DNA of 19,336 nucleotides from Massilia sp. UBA2604 (GCA_002339265.1 DDKG01000056.1:1-19336); one strand, 5' to 3'. Numbered from the stretch's first letter, positions 8,812 through 14,691 are shown. The notes: generated from the letters alone by a model not told the origin. Numbers and translations are program-made.

Positions 8812-9798
8812 TCAGGCGTCCTGTCGGTCGGATTGTTCAAGGAGTCGGTCATAGACCTGGCGCGCATCCGGCGGCAGCGCGAGCACGGCGCGCACGAAGG
8901 CCGGCTGGCCGCCCCTGGACAGCATCTGCAACTTGGCCAGCCGGTCGGCATCGAACAGCAGGGTCGGCAACGCGCCGGCGTCGCCCAGGTGGGCGATCGC
9001 TTGGCCGATCGCCGGCGGCAGTTCCCACGCGTCGGCGATGCGGGCCGAGATCAGGCGCGCCGCTGCCACCAGGCGGGTGCCGAAGGCGTCGGCGTCGGGC
9101 AGGGCGCCCGGCGGCAGCAACTGTTCGATGACACGGAAGGCCACCACCAGCCCCACGTTGTGCAGCAGGCCCGCCAGATAGGCTTCGAAGGGATCGGCGC
9201 CATGGCGCGGCGCCAGCAGGGCGGCGGCGTGCGCGCACAGTTCGGACTGGCGCCACAGCGGCGGCGCCACCAGCCGCGCCAGCGGGCCGGCCTGCTGGCT
9301 GATGATCGGACGGAAGGCCACCCGCGCCAGCAGCATGCGCAAGCCGTTCTGGCCGAGCAGCAGCACGGCGCCTTCGAGGTTGCGGATCGGGGACGCGGGC
9401 TGGTAATAGGGGCTGTTCACCTCGCGGATCACCTCCGCAACCAGCACCGGGTCCTGGGCCACCTGGCGCGCCAGCGCGCCGGCGCTGCTGTCTTCTTCGC
9501 GCAGGCTGCGCAGCAGTTGCGGAATCACGGCGGGTACCCGCGGCACCAGCGCCGCCGCGCCGTGCGGATCGCGCGCCAGGCGCGCCAGCTCGTCGAGCAC
9601 GGGGCCATCCGGGGCAGGCTGCCCGGTCACGTGCGGGCCGGCCAGCCAGTGGAAGAAAGCGAGATCGAGATCGAGCTCCGCCAGTGCCGTATCCTCGGCA
9701 GCGGCAGCGGAACGACGGTCGCCGGCGACGCCAGGTGGAGAAGTGGCGGGATTTCCCGCTTCGCGCATGCCGAACAGGCGGGCGAGCCAGCGCTTCAT
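8812..9798 (-). CDS. HDOD-domain signalling protein
   Basis: 328 residues from the ATG at 9798 (MKRWLARLFG). Residues about 80-290 form an HDOD domain, a non-catalytic relative of HD phosphohydrolases: VPRVPAVIPQLL, DPVLVAEVIREVNSPYY (116-132), the NLEGAVLLLGQNGLR repeat-like helix, and AYLAGLLHNVG (207-217), where the HD doublet is His-Asn. HDOD proteins act as scaffolds in bacterial signalling, often near c-di-GMP or stress genes; no partner is fixed here. The N-terminal 75 residues are low-complexity and unassigned. A GTG at 9897 would add 33 residues, but that stretch crosses the terminator hairpin at 9849-9886 and is rejected. There is no clear ribosome site at 9798; a TAGAAT-like -10 lies about 30 bp upstream. 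The gene is directly followed by the 5'-nucleotidase. Confidence 0.85.
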   Translation of the reverse strand: MKRWLARLFGMREAGNPATSPPGVAGDRRSAAAAEDTALAELDLDLAFFHWLAGPHVTGQPAPDGPVLDELARLARDPHGAAALVPRVPAVIPQLLRSLREEDSSAGALARQVAQDPVLVAEVIREVNSPYYQPASPIRNLEGAVLLLGQNGLRMLLARVAFRPIISQQAGPLARLVAPPLWRQSELCAHAAALLAPRHGADPFEAYLAGLLHNVGLVVAFRVIEQLLPPGALPDADAFGTRLVAAARLISARIADAWELPPAIGQAIAHLGDAGALPTLLFDADRLAKLQMLSRGGQPAFVRAVLALPPDARQVYDRLLEQSDRQDA

Positions 9799-9848
9799 GG
9801 GTGAGCGACGTCGATGGAAAAGGTCATGCAGGCATTCTATCGTGAAGG

Positions 9849-9886
9849 CAAACGGCCCGGCCGCCGCTCGCGCGGCGCCGGGCCGT
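9849..9886 (-). terminator. Strong hairpin terminator after the first small lipoprotein
   Basis: Inverted repeat with outer arms AACGGCCCGG and CCGGGCCGTT, extended inward by another 5-6 bp with one bulged C and closed by a TCGC-type loop. On the minus strand the stem runs into GTTTGCCTT. It begins about 15 nt after the lipoprotein stop at 9901 and insulates the HDOD gene. The T-tract is short, so strength is inferred from the stem. It might work in both directions. Confidence 0.65.
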
Positions 9887-9900
9887 TCCTGTGTCACCTG

Positions 9901-10167
9901 TTACTGGCCGTTGTTCGAGCCGGTGGTCGTATGACCGGTATTGGTCGGGGTGGAGGCGTTGCCGGTAGCGTTCGCCGGGCCGGTGTTCTGTACGTCGTTC
10001 GGGCTGATGCCCATCTGTGCGTCGACGGTCGGATTGCCGGTCGAGCCGGCCTGCGCCGCGCCCATCGAGGACGAGCCGCTGGTGGTGCCGGTGGTGTCGG
10101 TGGTGTTGCAGGCGGCCAGGGCAAAGGCCATCATGCCGCCCAGCAGAACGGTGTGGAGCTTCTTCAT
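9901..10167 (-). CDS. Small Thr/Ser/Gly-rich lipoprotein, copy 1
   Basis: 88 residues from the ATG at 10167, which has an AAGGAGAT ribosome site. The signal peptide MKKLHTVLLGGMMAFALAAC ends in a lipobox LAAC (Cys20), so the protein should be lipidated and envelope-anchored. The mature part is a short disordered chain rich in Thr, Ser, Gly, Asn and Ala, starting CNTTDTTGTTSGSSS, with no recognisable domain. It is a paralogue of the next gene (10300-10563), sharing the lipobox region and the CNTTDTT opening. Frame upstream of 10167 has further ATG-like codons, but signal-peptide and ribosome-site placement fix this start. Function unknown. Regulation is probably shared with copy 2 through the motif at 10225-10255. 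Confidence 0.82.
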   Translation of the reverse strand: MKKLHTVLLGGMMAFALAACNTTDTTGTTSGSSSMGAAQAGSTGNPTVDAQMGISPNDVQNTGPANATGNASTPTNTGHTTTGSNNGQ

Positions 10168-10224
10168 CGTGGATCTCCTTGAATGGTGGGAATGCGCATC
10201 ATGCGAGGTCATCAGTACGCACGA

Positions 10225-10255
10225 AATAGGAAGACGACGTCAATACCTGTAGGAT
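10225..10255 (-). promoter_or_regulatory. Shared promoter-like motif, lipoprotein copy 1
   Basis: Minus strand: ATCCTACA (10248-10255), 15 bp, TTCCTATT (10225-10232). The same two blocks with the same 15-bp spacing stand upstream of copy 2, and in both cases the downstream edge lies 58 bases from the start codon position. This suggests a conserved promoter, probably for an alternative sigma factor or with a shared activator; the sigma class is not recognised. Confidence 0.6.
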
Positions 10256-10278
10256 CAGGCTCACGTACAGCGAGCCTG
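10256..10278 (-). terminator. Hairpin after lipoprotein copy 2
   Basis: Perfect 7-bp arms CAGGCTC (10256-10262) and GAGCCTG (10272-10278) around a 9-nt loop, 21 nt past the copy 2 stop and touching the upstream edge of the copy 1 promoter motif. There is no T-run. It may be a weak terminator or an operator-like element for copy 1. Confidence 0.35.
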
Positions 10279-10299
10279 TCCTCGCCTGGGCTCAGGCGT

Positions 10300-10563
10300 T
10301 TAGCGGCTGACCGGGGTATCGGTGGTCTGCTCGTTGTTGCTGTTGGTGCCTGATGCAGCATTCACGCCGCTGGCGCCGTTGGCGCCCGAGTTCCAGCTAT
10401 TGGCGCCGCCGGTGGTGCTTGGCGTTTGCACGCCACTGCCGATGGTCGCGCCGGTGCCGCTCGACCCGCTCATCGTGTCGGTGGTGGTGTCGGTGGTGTT
10501 GCAGGCAGCCAGGCCGAAAGCCATCATGCCAGCGAGAACTGCGCTTTGAACGGTGCGTTTCAT
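10300..10563 (-). CDS. Small Thr/Ser/Gly-rich lipoprotein, copy 2
   Basis: 87 residues. The ATG at 10563 has an AAGGAGAAC ribosome site. The signal peptide MKRTVQSAVLAGMMAFGLAA precedes lipobox Cys21. The mature chain starts CNTTDTTTDTMSGSSG and continues as low-complexity Gly/Ser/Thr/Asn sequence to the end. It is about the same length as copy 1, with strong similarity only in the signal peptide and first mature residues, which points to an old tandem duplication with a fast-changing tail. It has its own promoter-like motif at 10621-10651. No domain or function is recognisable; an envelope role is inferred from the lipobox. Confidence 0.82.
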   Translation of the reverse strand: MKRTVQSAVLAGMMAFGLAACNTTDTTTDTMSGSSGTGATIGSGVQTPSTTGGANSWNSGANGASGVNAASGTNSNNEQTTDTPVSR

Positions 10564-10620
10564 GGTGTTCTCCTTGGGTTCTTGAGTGTTTTCATTTTCG
10601 CAATGGCATGAGCGCGCGAG

Positions 10621-10651
10621 AATAGGAACACGTCGGTTACCCGTGTAGGAT
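10621..10651 (-). promoter_or_regulatory. Shared promoter-like motif, lipoprotein copy 2
   Basis: Minus strand: ATCCTACA (10644-10651), 15 bp, TTCCTATT (10621-10628). Both 8-mers are identical to those upstream of copy 1, and the distance to the start codon (58) is identical, while the leader between differs. It sits just after the end of the GGDEF-EAL gene, so copy 2 need not depend on read-through from that operon. Confidence 0.6.
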
Positions 10652-10680
10652 TTGACCTTAGTCCTGCGTCAGTGATGGCT

Positions 10681-12447
10681 TCAGGCGGCGACCGTTTCCT
10701 GTGCCAGCCAGTCGAGCAATTCTGCCGCCGGCAGTGGCCGGCTGAAATAATAACCCTGAACCTTGTCGCAGCGCTGCTCGCGCACCACGTCCAGCTGCGA
10801 GCGGGTCTCGATGCCCTCGGCCACCGTCGTCATGCCAAGGCTTTGCGCCACTTTCACGGTCGCCTCGATCAGCACGCGGTGATGGAAGCTGGTGTCGGCC
10901 TGGCACACGAAGGAGCGGTCGATCTTGACCGTGTCCACCGGCAGCAGGTGCAGGCTCGACAGGGACGAGTAGCCGGTGCCGAAGTCGTCCAGCGCCAGCT
11001 TGACGCCGAGCGCCTTCAGCTCGTGCAGCCGCATCTGCGTGTCCTCGTCCTGGGCCGCCAGGCTTTCGGTGACTTCGAGCTGCAGGCTGGCGGGCGGCAT
11101 GCCGGTGGCGCGCAGCACGGCGGCGACGCTGTCGACCCAGCCGGCCTGGCCGAGCTGGGCGCGCGACAGGTTGACCGCCATCAGGCGCGGCGCCGCCTCG
11201 TGCAGGCGCGCCTGCCAGTCCATGAAGTCGCGACAGGCGCGCGCCAGCACGAAGTCGCCCAGCGCGCCGATCAGGCCGCACTCTTCGGCGACCTGGATGA
11301 ACTCGACCGGCGGCACGATGCCGCGCTGCGGATGGCGCCAGCGCACCAGCGCCTCGACCCCGGCCGCAGGGTCGACGCCGCCGTCCGGCAGCAGCCGGAC
11401 CACCGGCTGATAGACCACGAACAGCTGTTCCTCGGCCAGCGCCTGGCGCAGGTCGGCTTCGATATCGGCGCGGCGCGCGGCGCGCTCGCGCATGCTGGGC
11501 TCGAACACCGCGTGGCGGTTGCCGCCGGCGCGCTTGGCCTCGACCATGGCGATGCCGGCGTCGCGCAGCAGGCTGTCGGCATCGTGTTCATCGTGCACCG
11601 CCGCGTCCGGCCCCCAGGCCAACCCCAGGCTGGCGCTGCACACGATCTCGTGGCCGCCGATCACATACGGATGGGCGAGGGCGTCGAGCAGGCGCAGCGC
11701 GACCCGTTCGGCGTCATTGCGCGCGCGCAGGCCGTCCAGCACGACCACGAATTCGTCGCCGCCGATGCGCGCCGCCAGCTGGCTGCTGCGCGCCGCGGGC
11801 TCGATCATCGTGGTGGCGGGAGGACGCAGGGCGCCGCGCAGGCGGTCGGCCATGTGCATCAGCAACTGGTCGCCGCCGGCCTGGCCCAGGCTGTCGTTGA
11901 GCTGGCGGAAGCGGTCGCAGTTCAGCGTGAGCACCGCGAAGCCTTGCCCGTCCTGCGGCCGCGCGAGCAGGCGCTGCAGCTCTTCGCGCACCGCCTCGCG
12001 GTTGGGCATGCGGGTCAGGCTGTCGGTGCGGGCCGCGCTGCGCAGGCGGCGCGACAGCATCTCCTGCTCGCGCTGGACCTCGAAGGTGGCGTCGGCCACG
12101 GTCGCCATCAGGCGCTCGGGGTCGAGCTTCGTCAGGTTCAGCGACAGCACCTGCAGCGATCCGCTGGCGGCGTGCTGCACGCCGACCGGCAGGCGCAGGC
12201 CTTCGCAGATCATGCCGGAAGGTTCGATGAAGGCCTCGACCATGGCCGGCAGCTGCGGCGCCACCGGCGCCAGCACGTCGAACAGGTTGTCCAGGCCGGC
12301 GTCGGTGGCGAGCGGCATCAGGAGGTTCGAGGCCATCGGATTGAGCATCTCGACGGTGCCGTTGAGCGTGGTCTGGGCCAGGCCGATCGGGGCCCGGTAC
12401 AGGAACTGCACCAGCGTTTCATACGCATCGACGGGCTCATGCTGCAT
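10681..12447 (-). CDS. PAS-GGDEF-EAL cyclic-di-GMP enzyme
   Basis: 588 residues. Residues about 8-130 are a PAS-like sensor paralogous to the N-terminus of the preceding gene (QFLYRAPIGLAQ, LNPMASNLLMPL, GLDNLF). A GGDEF domain follows (about 145-310): DSLTRMPNR, DRFRQLND, and an intact GGDEF at 229-233. The inhibitory RxxD site is altered (Arg220, but Gln223 in place of Asp). The EAL domain (about 335-580) has E365-A-L-V-R-W, NLS, EVTES, DDFGTGYSS, KIDRSF, AEGIET and QGYYFSRP, so c-di-GMP phosphodiesterase activity is expected. The GGDEF may cyclise GTP or act as a GTP-binding regulator. The ATG has AGGAGAACG upstream and overlaps the preceding gene by 11 nt, implying coupled translation. 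It is the only evident output of the PYP operon. Confidence 0.93.
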   Translation of the reverse strand: MQHEPVDAYETLVQFLYRAPIGLAQTTLNGTVEMLNPMASNLLMPLATDAGLDNLFDVLAPVAPQLPAMVEAFIEPSGMICEGLRLPVGVQHAASGSLQVLSLNLTKLDPERLMATVADATFEVQREQEMLSRRLRSAARTDSLTRMPNREAVREELQRLLARPQDGQGFAVLTLNCDRFRQLNDSLGQAGGDQLLMHMADRLRGALRPPATTMIEPAARSSQLAARIGGDEFVVVLDGLRARNDAERVALRLLDALAHPYVIGGHEIVCSASLGLAWGPDAAVHDEHDADSLLRDAGIAMVEAKRAGGNRHAVFEPSMRERAARRADIEADLRQALAEEQLFVVYQPVVRLLPDGGVDPAAGVEALVRWRHPQRGIVPPVEFIQVAEECGLIGALGDFVLARACRDFMDWQARLHEAAPRLMAVNLSRAQLGQAGWVDSVAAVLRATGMPPASLQLEVTESLAAQDEDTQMRLHELKALGVKLALDDFGTGYSSLSSLHLLPVDTVKIDRSFVCQADTSFHHRVLIEATVKVAQSLGMTTVAEGIETRSQLDVVREQRCDKVQGYYFSRPLPAAELLDWLAQETVAA

Positions 12448-13255
12448 GGGCGTTCTCCTGGTGGCGGGTGGAGGTGTCCTGTGGCTTGCCGAGATCGCGC
12501 AGGATCAGGCAATAGGCGGCGCCGTCGGTATCGCCGGGCAGCGGCTCTCGCTCCGGCAGCGGCGCGACCAGCGTGCTGCCCCAGAATTCGCCGCCGTCGG
12601 CGCGCAGGCGGCGGCCTTCGTCGAGCGACCAGCCGCTGGCGTCGGCTTCGCGCAGGCGGTCCTGGCGGTACTCGAGCGCGACCGTGTCTTGCGGGTAGAA
12701 GATCGTGAACGGCCGGCCGACGGCGTCGGGGCCGAAACCGGTGACGCGCCCGATGCTGGCATTCCATTCGCAGATCCGGCCCTGCAGGTCGAGGCTCACC
12801 AGCGCGTAGTCCTGGACCCCGGCCAGGATGGCGTTCAGCCAGGCGTCGTTCTGGCGCAGCCGGCGCTCGCGCCGTACCTGTTCGGTGATGTCGTTGATCA
12901 CCGCCATGATGCGTTCGGGATCGAGCTTGAGCAGGGTGAGCGCCAGGATCTGCGGCGCGCGCTTGCCACCGGCGCCGGGTTCCAGGTAGACGTGCAGGCC
13001 GTCGCAGACCTTTCCGTAGGGCTCGGTATGGCGTTCGGCGCACGCGCGCAGCTCGGGCGCGACCCGGGCCAGGGCCGTGAACAGGTTGTCCAGGCCGCCG
13101 TCGTGCGACAGCGGCATCAGGAGCTGGGCCGCGACCGGATTCATCATGGCGACGTCGCCCTGGACGTTGGTCTGCACCAGGCCGACTGGCGCCAGGTACA
13201 GGAACTGGATCAGCGCCTCGTATTCGGCGCCGATTTCACTTGCATCCCGGCTCAT
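12437..13255 (-). CDS. Two-PAS protein without output domain
   Basis: 272 residues, predicted cytoplasmic. Residues about 10-130 are a PAS-like domain (QFLYLAPVGLVQ, MMNPVAAQLLMPL, GGLDNLF, KLDPERIMAVINDITE) clearly paralogous to the N-terminus of the downstream GGDEF-EAL protein. A short helical linker (RRERRLRQNDAWL) leads to a classical PAS domain (about 140-255): DYALVSLDLQGRICEWN, GRPFTIFYPQD, RADGGEFWGS. There is no kinase, GGDEF, EAL or DNA-binding domain, so it is probably an adaptor or sensor that works through protein contacts. The ATG lies 7 nt after the PYP-like stop with no clear ribosome site, suggesting reinitiation. Ligand unknown. It may be a heteromeric partner of the neighbour through the shared domain (inference). 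Confidence 0.87.
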   Translation of the reverse strand: MSRDASEIGAEYEALIQFLYLAPVGLVQTNVQGDVAMMNPVAAQLLMPLSHDGGLDNLFTALARVAPELRACAERHTEPYGKVCDGLHVYLEPGAGGKRAPQILALTLLKLDPERIMAVINDITEQVRRERRLRQNDAWLNAILAGVQDYALVSLDLQGRICEWNASIGRVTGFGPDAVGRPFTIFYPQDTVALEYRQDRLREADASGWSLDEGRRLRADGGEFWGSTLVAPLPEREPLPGDTDGAAYCLILRDLGKPQDTSTRHQENAHAA

Positions 13256-13262
13256 CGGGGGC

Positions 13263-13655
13263 TTACCGCGGCTGGCGCTGGACCAGCACGTAGCGCCGGC
13301 TCCCGCCCGGGTTCGACAGCAGGCGCAGCGCGACCTTGACCGGACGCATGCGCAGGGTGAGCACGTAGTCGATGGTGTCGTCCAGCACGCTGTTGTCTTC
13401 CTGGGCGTCCTCGAAACGCTGGGCCACCATGAAATTGTTCATGCAAGGCGCGACGTTGGTGAACAGGGGCTGGCCCAGTACCCTTTGGGGCGACAGGCCG
13501 GCCGCTTGCGATTCGAAGGCGTTGTACAGCGTGACGTTGGTGTCGGCGCCGAAGCCGATGACGCCGAAGTCGAGCGCGTCGAACTGGTCAGGCGTGCATT
13601 GATCGAGGCGCGCAGCCAGGTCGGGTGCGTCGAACGAAAGAGGCGTTACGGTCAT
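13263..13655 (-). CDS. Photoactive yellow protein (PYP) homologue
   Basis: 130 residues from the ATG at 13655, against 125 for Halorhodospira halophila PYP. PYP is a small PAS-fold blue-light receptor with p-coumaric acid thioester-linked to a cysteine. Aligned with the H. halophila sequence from memory, with a constant +2 offset: Tyr42 is Tyr44 (LYNAFE), Glu46 is Glu48, and chromophore Cys69 is Cys71 in NVAPC. Gly, Phe and Pro framework positions agree (FGVIG, GLSP, VLGQ). Met100 is Met103 after a one-residue insertion in the 85-95 loop. Differences: Thr50 to Ala52, Arg52 to Leu54, Phe96 and Tyr98 to Leu. A longer start at 13751 is possible but would contain the promoter. It leads an operon with a PAS protein and a GGDEF-EAL protein. 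Whether it binds chromophore is not shown by sequence alone. Confidence 0.87.
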   Translation of the reverse strand: MTVTPLSFDAPDLAARLDQCTPDQFDALDFGVIGFGADTNVTLYNAFESQAAGLSPQRVLGQPLFTNVAPCMNNFMVAQRFEDAQEDNSVLDDTIDYVLTLRMRPVKVALRLLSNPGGSRRYVLVQRQPR

Positions 13656-13697
13656 GGTCTCGAAAGCCGGGACGCGGCTATTGAATGTGAGAAACAG

Positions 13698-13726
13698 ATG
13701 TTGCATGTGAAAAGACATAGTGTCAA
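13698..13726 (-). promoter_or_regulatory. Candidate promoter of the PYP operon
   Basis: Minus strand: a perfect -35 TTGACA (13721-13726), a 17-bp spacer and a poor -10 CAACAT (13698-13703). Two direct copies of ATGTGA on the plus strand (13685-13690 and 13705-13710), 20 bp apart, flank the -10 and could be an activator or repressor site. The predicted leader is about 35 nt before the ATG at 13655. The weak -10 suggests regulated rather than constitutive expression. Confidence 0.45.
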
Positions 13727-13789
13727 TCGTGCGCGCCTTTCCGTGACACATTTATTTGGCCGCGTGCGGTTCCCGACACAGCCGGCGCG

Positions 13790-14149
13790 CTACAGGTCGA
13801 CCAGGCTCTCGAATCCGCCAAAGAACATGCGCTTGCCATCGAAGGGCACCCCTCCCGGTTTCATCATGTCGGCCAGGCGCGGGTCCTTCATCACTTTTTC
13901 CAGCACGGCGTCGCGGTGGGCGCGCGATTCGTAGACGGCCCAGGCCAGGATGACGGTCTCGCCGTCTTCCAGCTTGACGCTTTGCGGGAACGAGGTGTGC
14001 TCGCCCGGCTTGACGTCGTCCGCGATCCATTCGCGGTATTCGAGCGCGCCGTGTTCGCGCCAGACCTGGCCGGCCAGGTTGGCCTGGGCCCGGTATTCGT
14101 CGATCTTCGATGTGGGCAGGGGCAAGACAAAACCGTCGACATACGCCAT
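13790..14149 (-). CDS. DUF1428 family protein, copy 1
   Basis: 119 residues of the DUF1428 family (E. coli YbaA-like), small dimeric alpha/beta-barrel-type cytoplasmic proteins of unknown biochemical role. Hallmarks: MAYVDGFVLPLPTSK, REHGALEYREW, ADDVKPGEHTSFP, ESRAHRDAV, and PFDGKRMFFGGFE. The ATG at 14149 has CAGGAGAAG upstream. It is the same length as copy 2 immediately upstream and very similar along its whole length, so the pair is a tandem duplication. It probably has its own promoter (motif 14223-14255) in addition to any read-through. No truncation. Confidence 0.92.
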   Translation of the reverse strand: MAYVDGFVLPLPTSKIDEYRAQANLAGQVWREHGALEYREWIADDVKPGEHTSFPQSVKLEDGETVILAWAVYESRAHRDAVLEKVMKDPRLADMMKPGGVPFDGKRMFFGGFESLVDL

Positions 14150-14199
14150 GATGCTTCTCCTGAAGTTGGGTGATGTGAGGTGATGCTGGGGTAATCCGA

Positions 14200-14221
14200 G
14201 GGATGCTGCATGCAGTATCCC
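14200..14221. promoter_or_regulatory. 22-bp palindrome in the leader of DUF1428 copy 1
   Basis: Arms GGGATGCTGCA and TGCAGTATCCC pair with a single G-T mismatch and no loop. The element lies directly downstream of the ECF-like motif at 14223-14255, where transcription would start. A dimeric repressor operator or leader hairpin are both possible. It is absent from the equivalent place before copy 2. Confidence 0.5.
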
Positions 14222-14222
14222 T

Positions 14223-14255
14223 GTACTGACCGGCTGGCGGCCTGGAAGTTTCCGG
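14223..14255 (-). promoter_or_regulatory. ECF-sigma-like promoter motif, DUF1428 copy 1
   Basis: Minus strand: CCGGAAAC (14248-14255), 16 bp, GGTCAGTAC (14223-14231). The GGAAAC plus GTC layout resembles ECF sigma promoters (an AAC-containing -35 and a GTC-type -10). The same blocks precede copy 2 with a 17-bp spacer. The upstream block begins right after the stop of copy 2. The sigma class is inferred only. Confidence 0.4.
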
Positions 14256-14615
14256 CTAGCGGTCGATCAACATCTCGAAGCCGCCGAAGATCATGCGCTT
14301 GCCGTCGAACGGCATGGCGCCCGGCTGCATCATGTCGGCCATGCGCGGGTCTTTCTCGACCTTGCCGTTGACTTCGTCGCGGTGCGCGCGGGATGCATAC
14401 ACGATCCAGGAAAAGACGACCGTTTCGCCGTCTTGCAGGTCGACGCTCTGGGGGAAGGACGTGAGCTTGCCGGGCTGGACGTCGTCGGCGACGCACTCGC
14501 GGTACTCGAGGGCGCCGTGTTCGCGCCAGATGTCGGCGCACTTGTTGCTCAGCTCGCGGTACTCGTCGAGCTTTGACTTTGGCAGGGGCAGGACGAAACC
14601 ATCTACGTAGGACAT
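14256..14615 (-). CDS. DUF1428 family protein, copy 2
   Basis: 119 residues, same family and length as copy 1: MSYVDGFVLPLPKSK, REHGALEYREC, ADDVQPGKLTSFP, ASRAHRDEV and PFDGKRMIFGGFE. The ATG at 14615 has GAGGAGA upstream. Differences from copy 1 are scattered substitutions, notably Cys in place of Trp after REHGALEYRE and an extra Cys near residue 26. The 106-bp gap to copy 1 contains a second promoter-like motif, so the genes may be expressed separately. Its leader contains a 14-bp tandem repeat. Molecular function is unknown; stress-related induction would fit an ECF-type promoter but is inference. Confidence 0.92.
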   Translation of the reverse strand: MSYVDGFVLPLPKSKLDEYRELSNKCADIWREHGALEYRECVADDVQPGKLTSFPQSVDLQDGETVVFSWIVYASRAHRDEVNGKVEKDPRMADMMQPGAMPFDGKRMIFGGFEMLIDR

Positions 14616-14633
14616 GGGAGTCTCCTCGGTAGG

Positions 14634-14685
14634 TTGGACGCACGCATTTGGACGCACGCATTTGGACGCACGCATTTGGACGCAC
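14634..14685. repeat. 14-bp tandem repeat, 3.7 copies
   Basis: Unit TTGGACGCACGCAT repeats exactly at 14634-14647, 14648-14661 and 14662-14675, then partially (TTGGACGCAC) at 14676-14685. It lies in the presumed 5' leader of DUF1428 copy 2, between the promoter-like motif and the ribosome site. Copies are identical, so copy number may vary between strains by slippage. Confidence 0.92.
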
Positions 14686-14691
14686 TGCGTG

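Noticed and set aside
9799..9897. GTG start that would lengthen the HDOD protein by 33 residues
   Set aside because: The extension is encoded by the terminator hairpin at 9849-9886 and has no family similarity.
10672..12708. Long plus-strand open frame opposite the GGDEF-EAL gene
   Set aside because: Composition is antisense-like (Arg/Ala/His/Gln), no motif is visible, and the minus strand carries complete GGDEF and EAL signatures.
13656..13751. Longer start for the PYP homologue (32 extra residues)
   Set aside because: The region contains the TTGACA promoter candidate, and the 130-residue form aligns with PYP from its first residues.
13921..14580. Open frames on the plus strand opposite the DUF1428 genes
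   Set aside because: They mirror each other because the two genes are paralogous, and they lack ribosome sites and domains.
14634..14685. Possible CRISPR array
   Set aside because: The 14-bp units are directly adjacent with no spacers; this is a simple tandem repeat.
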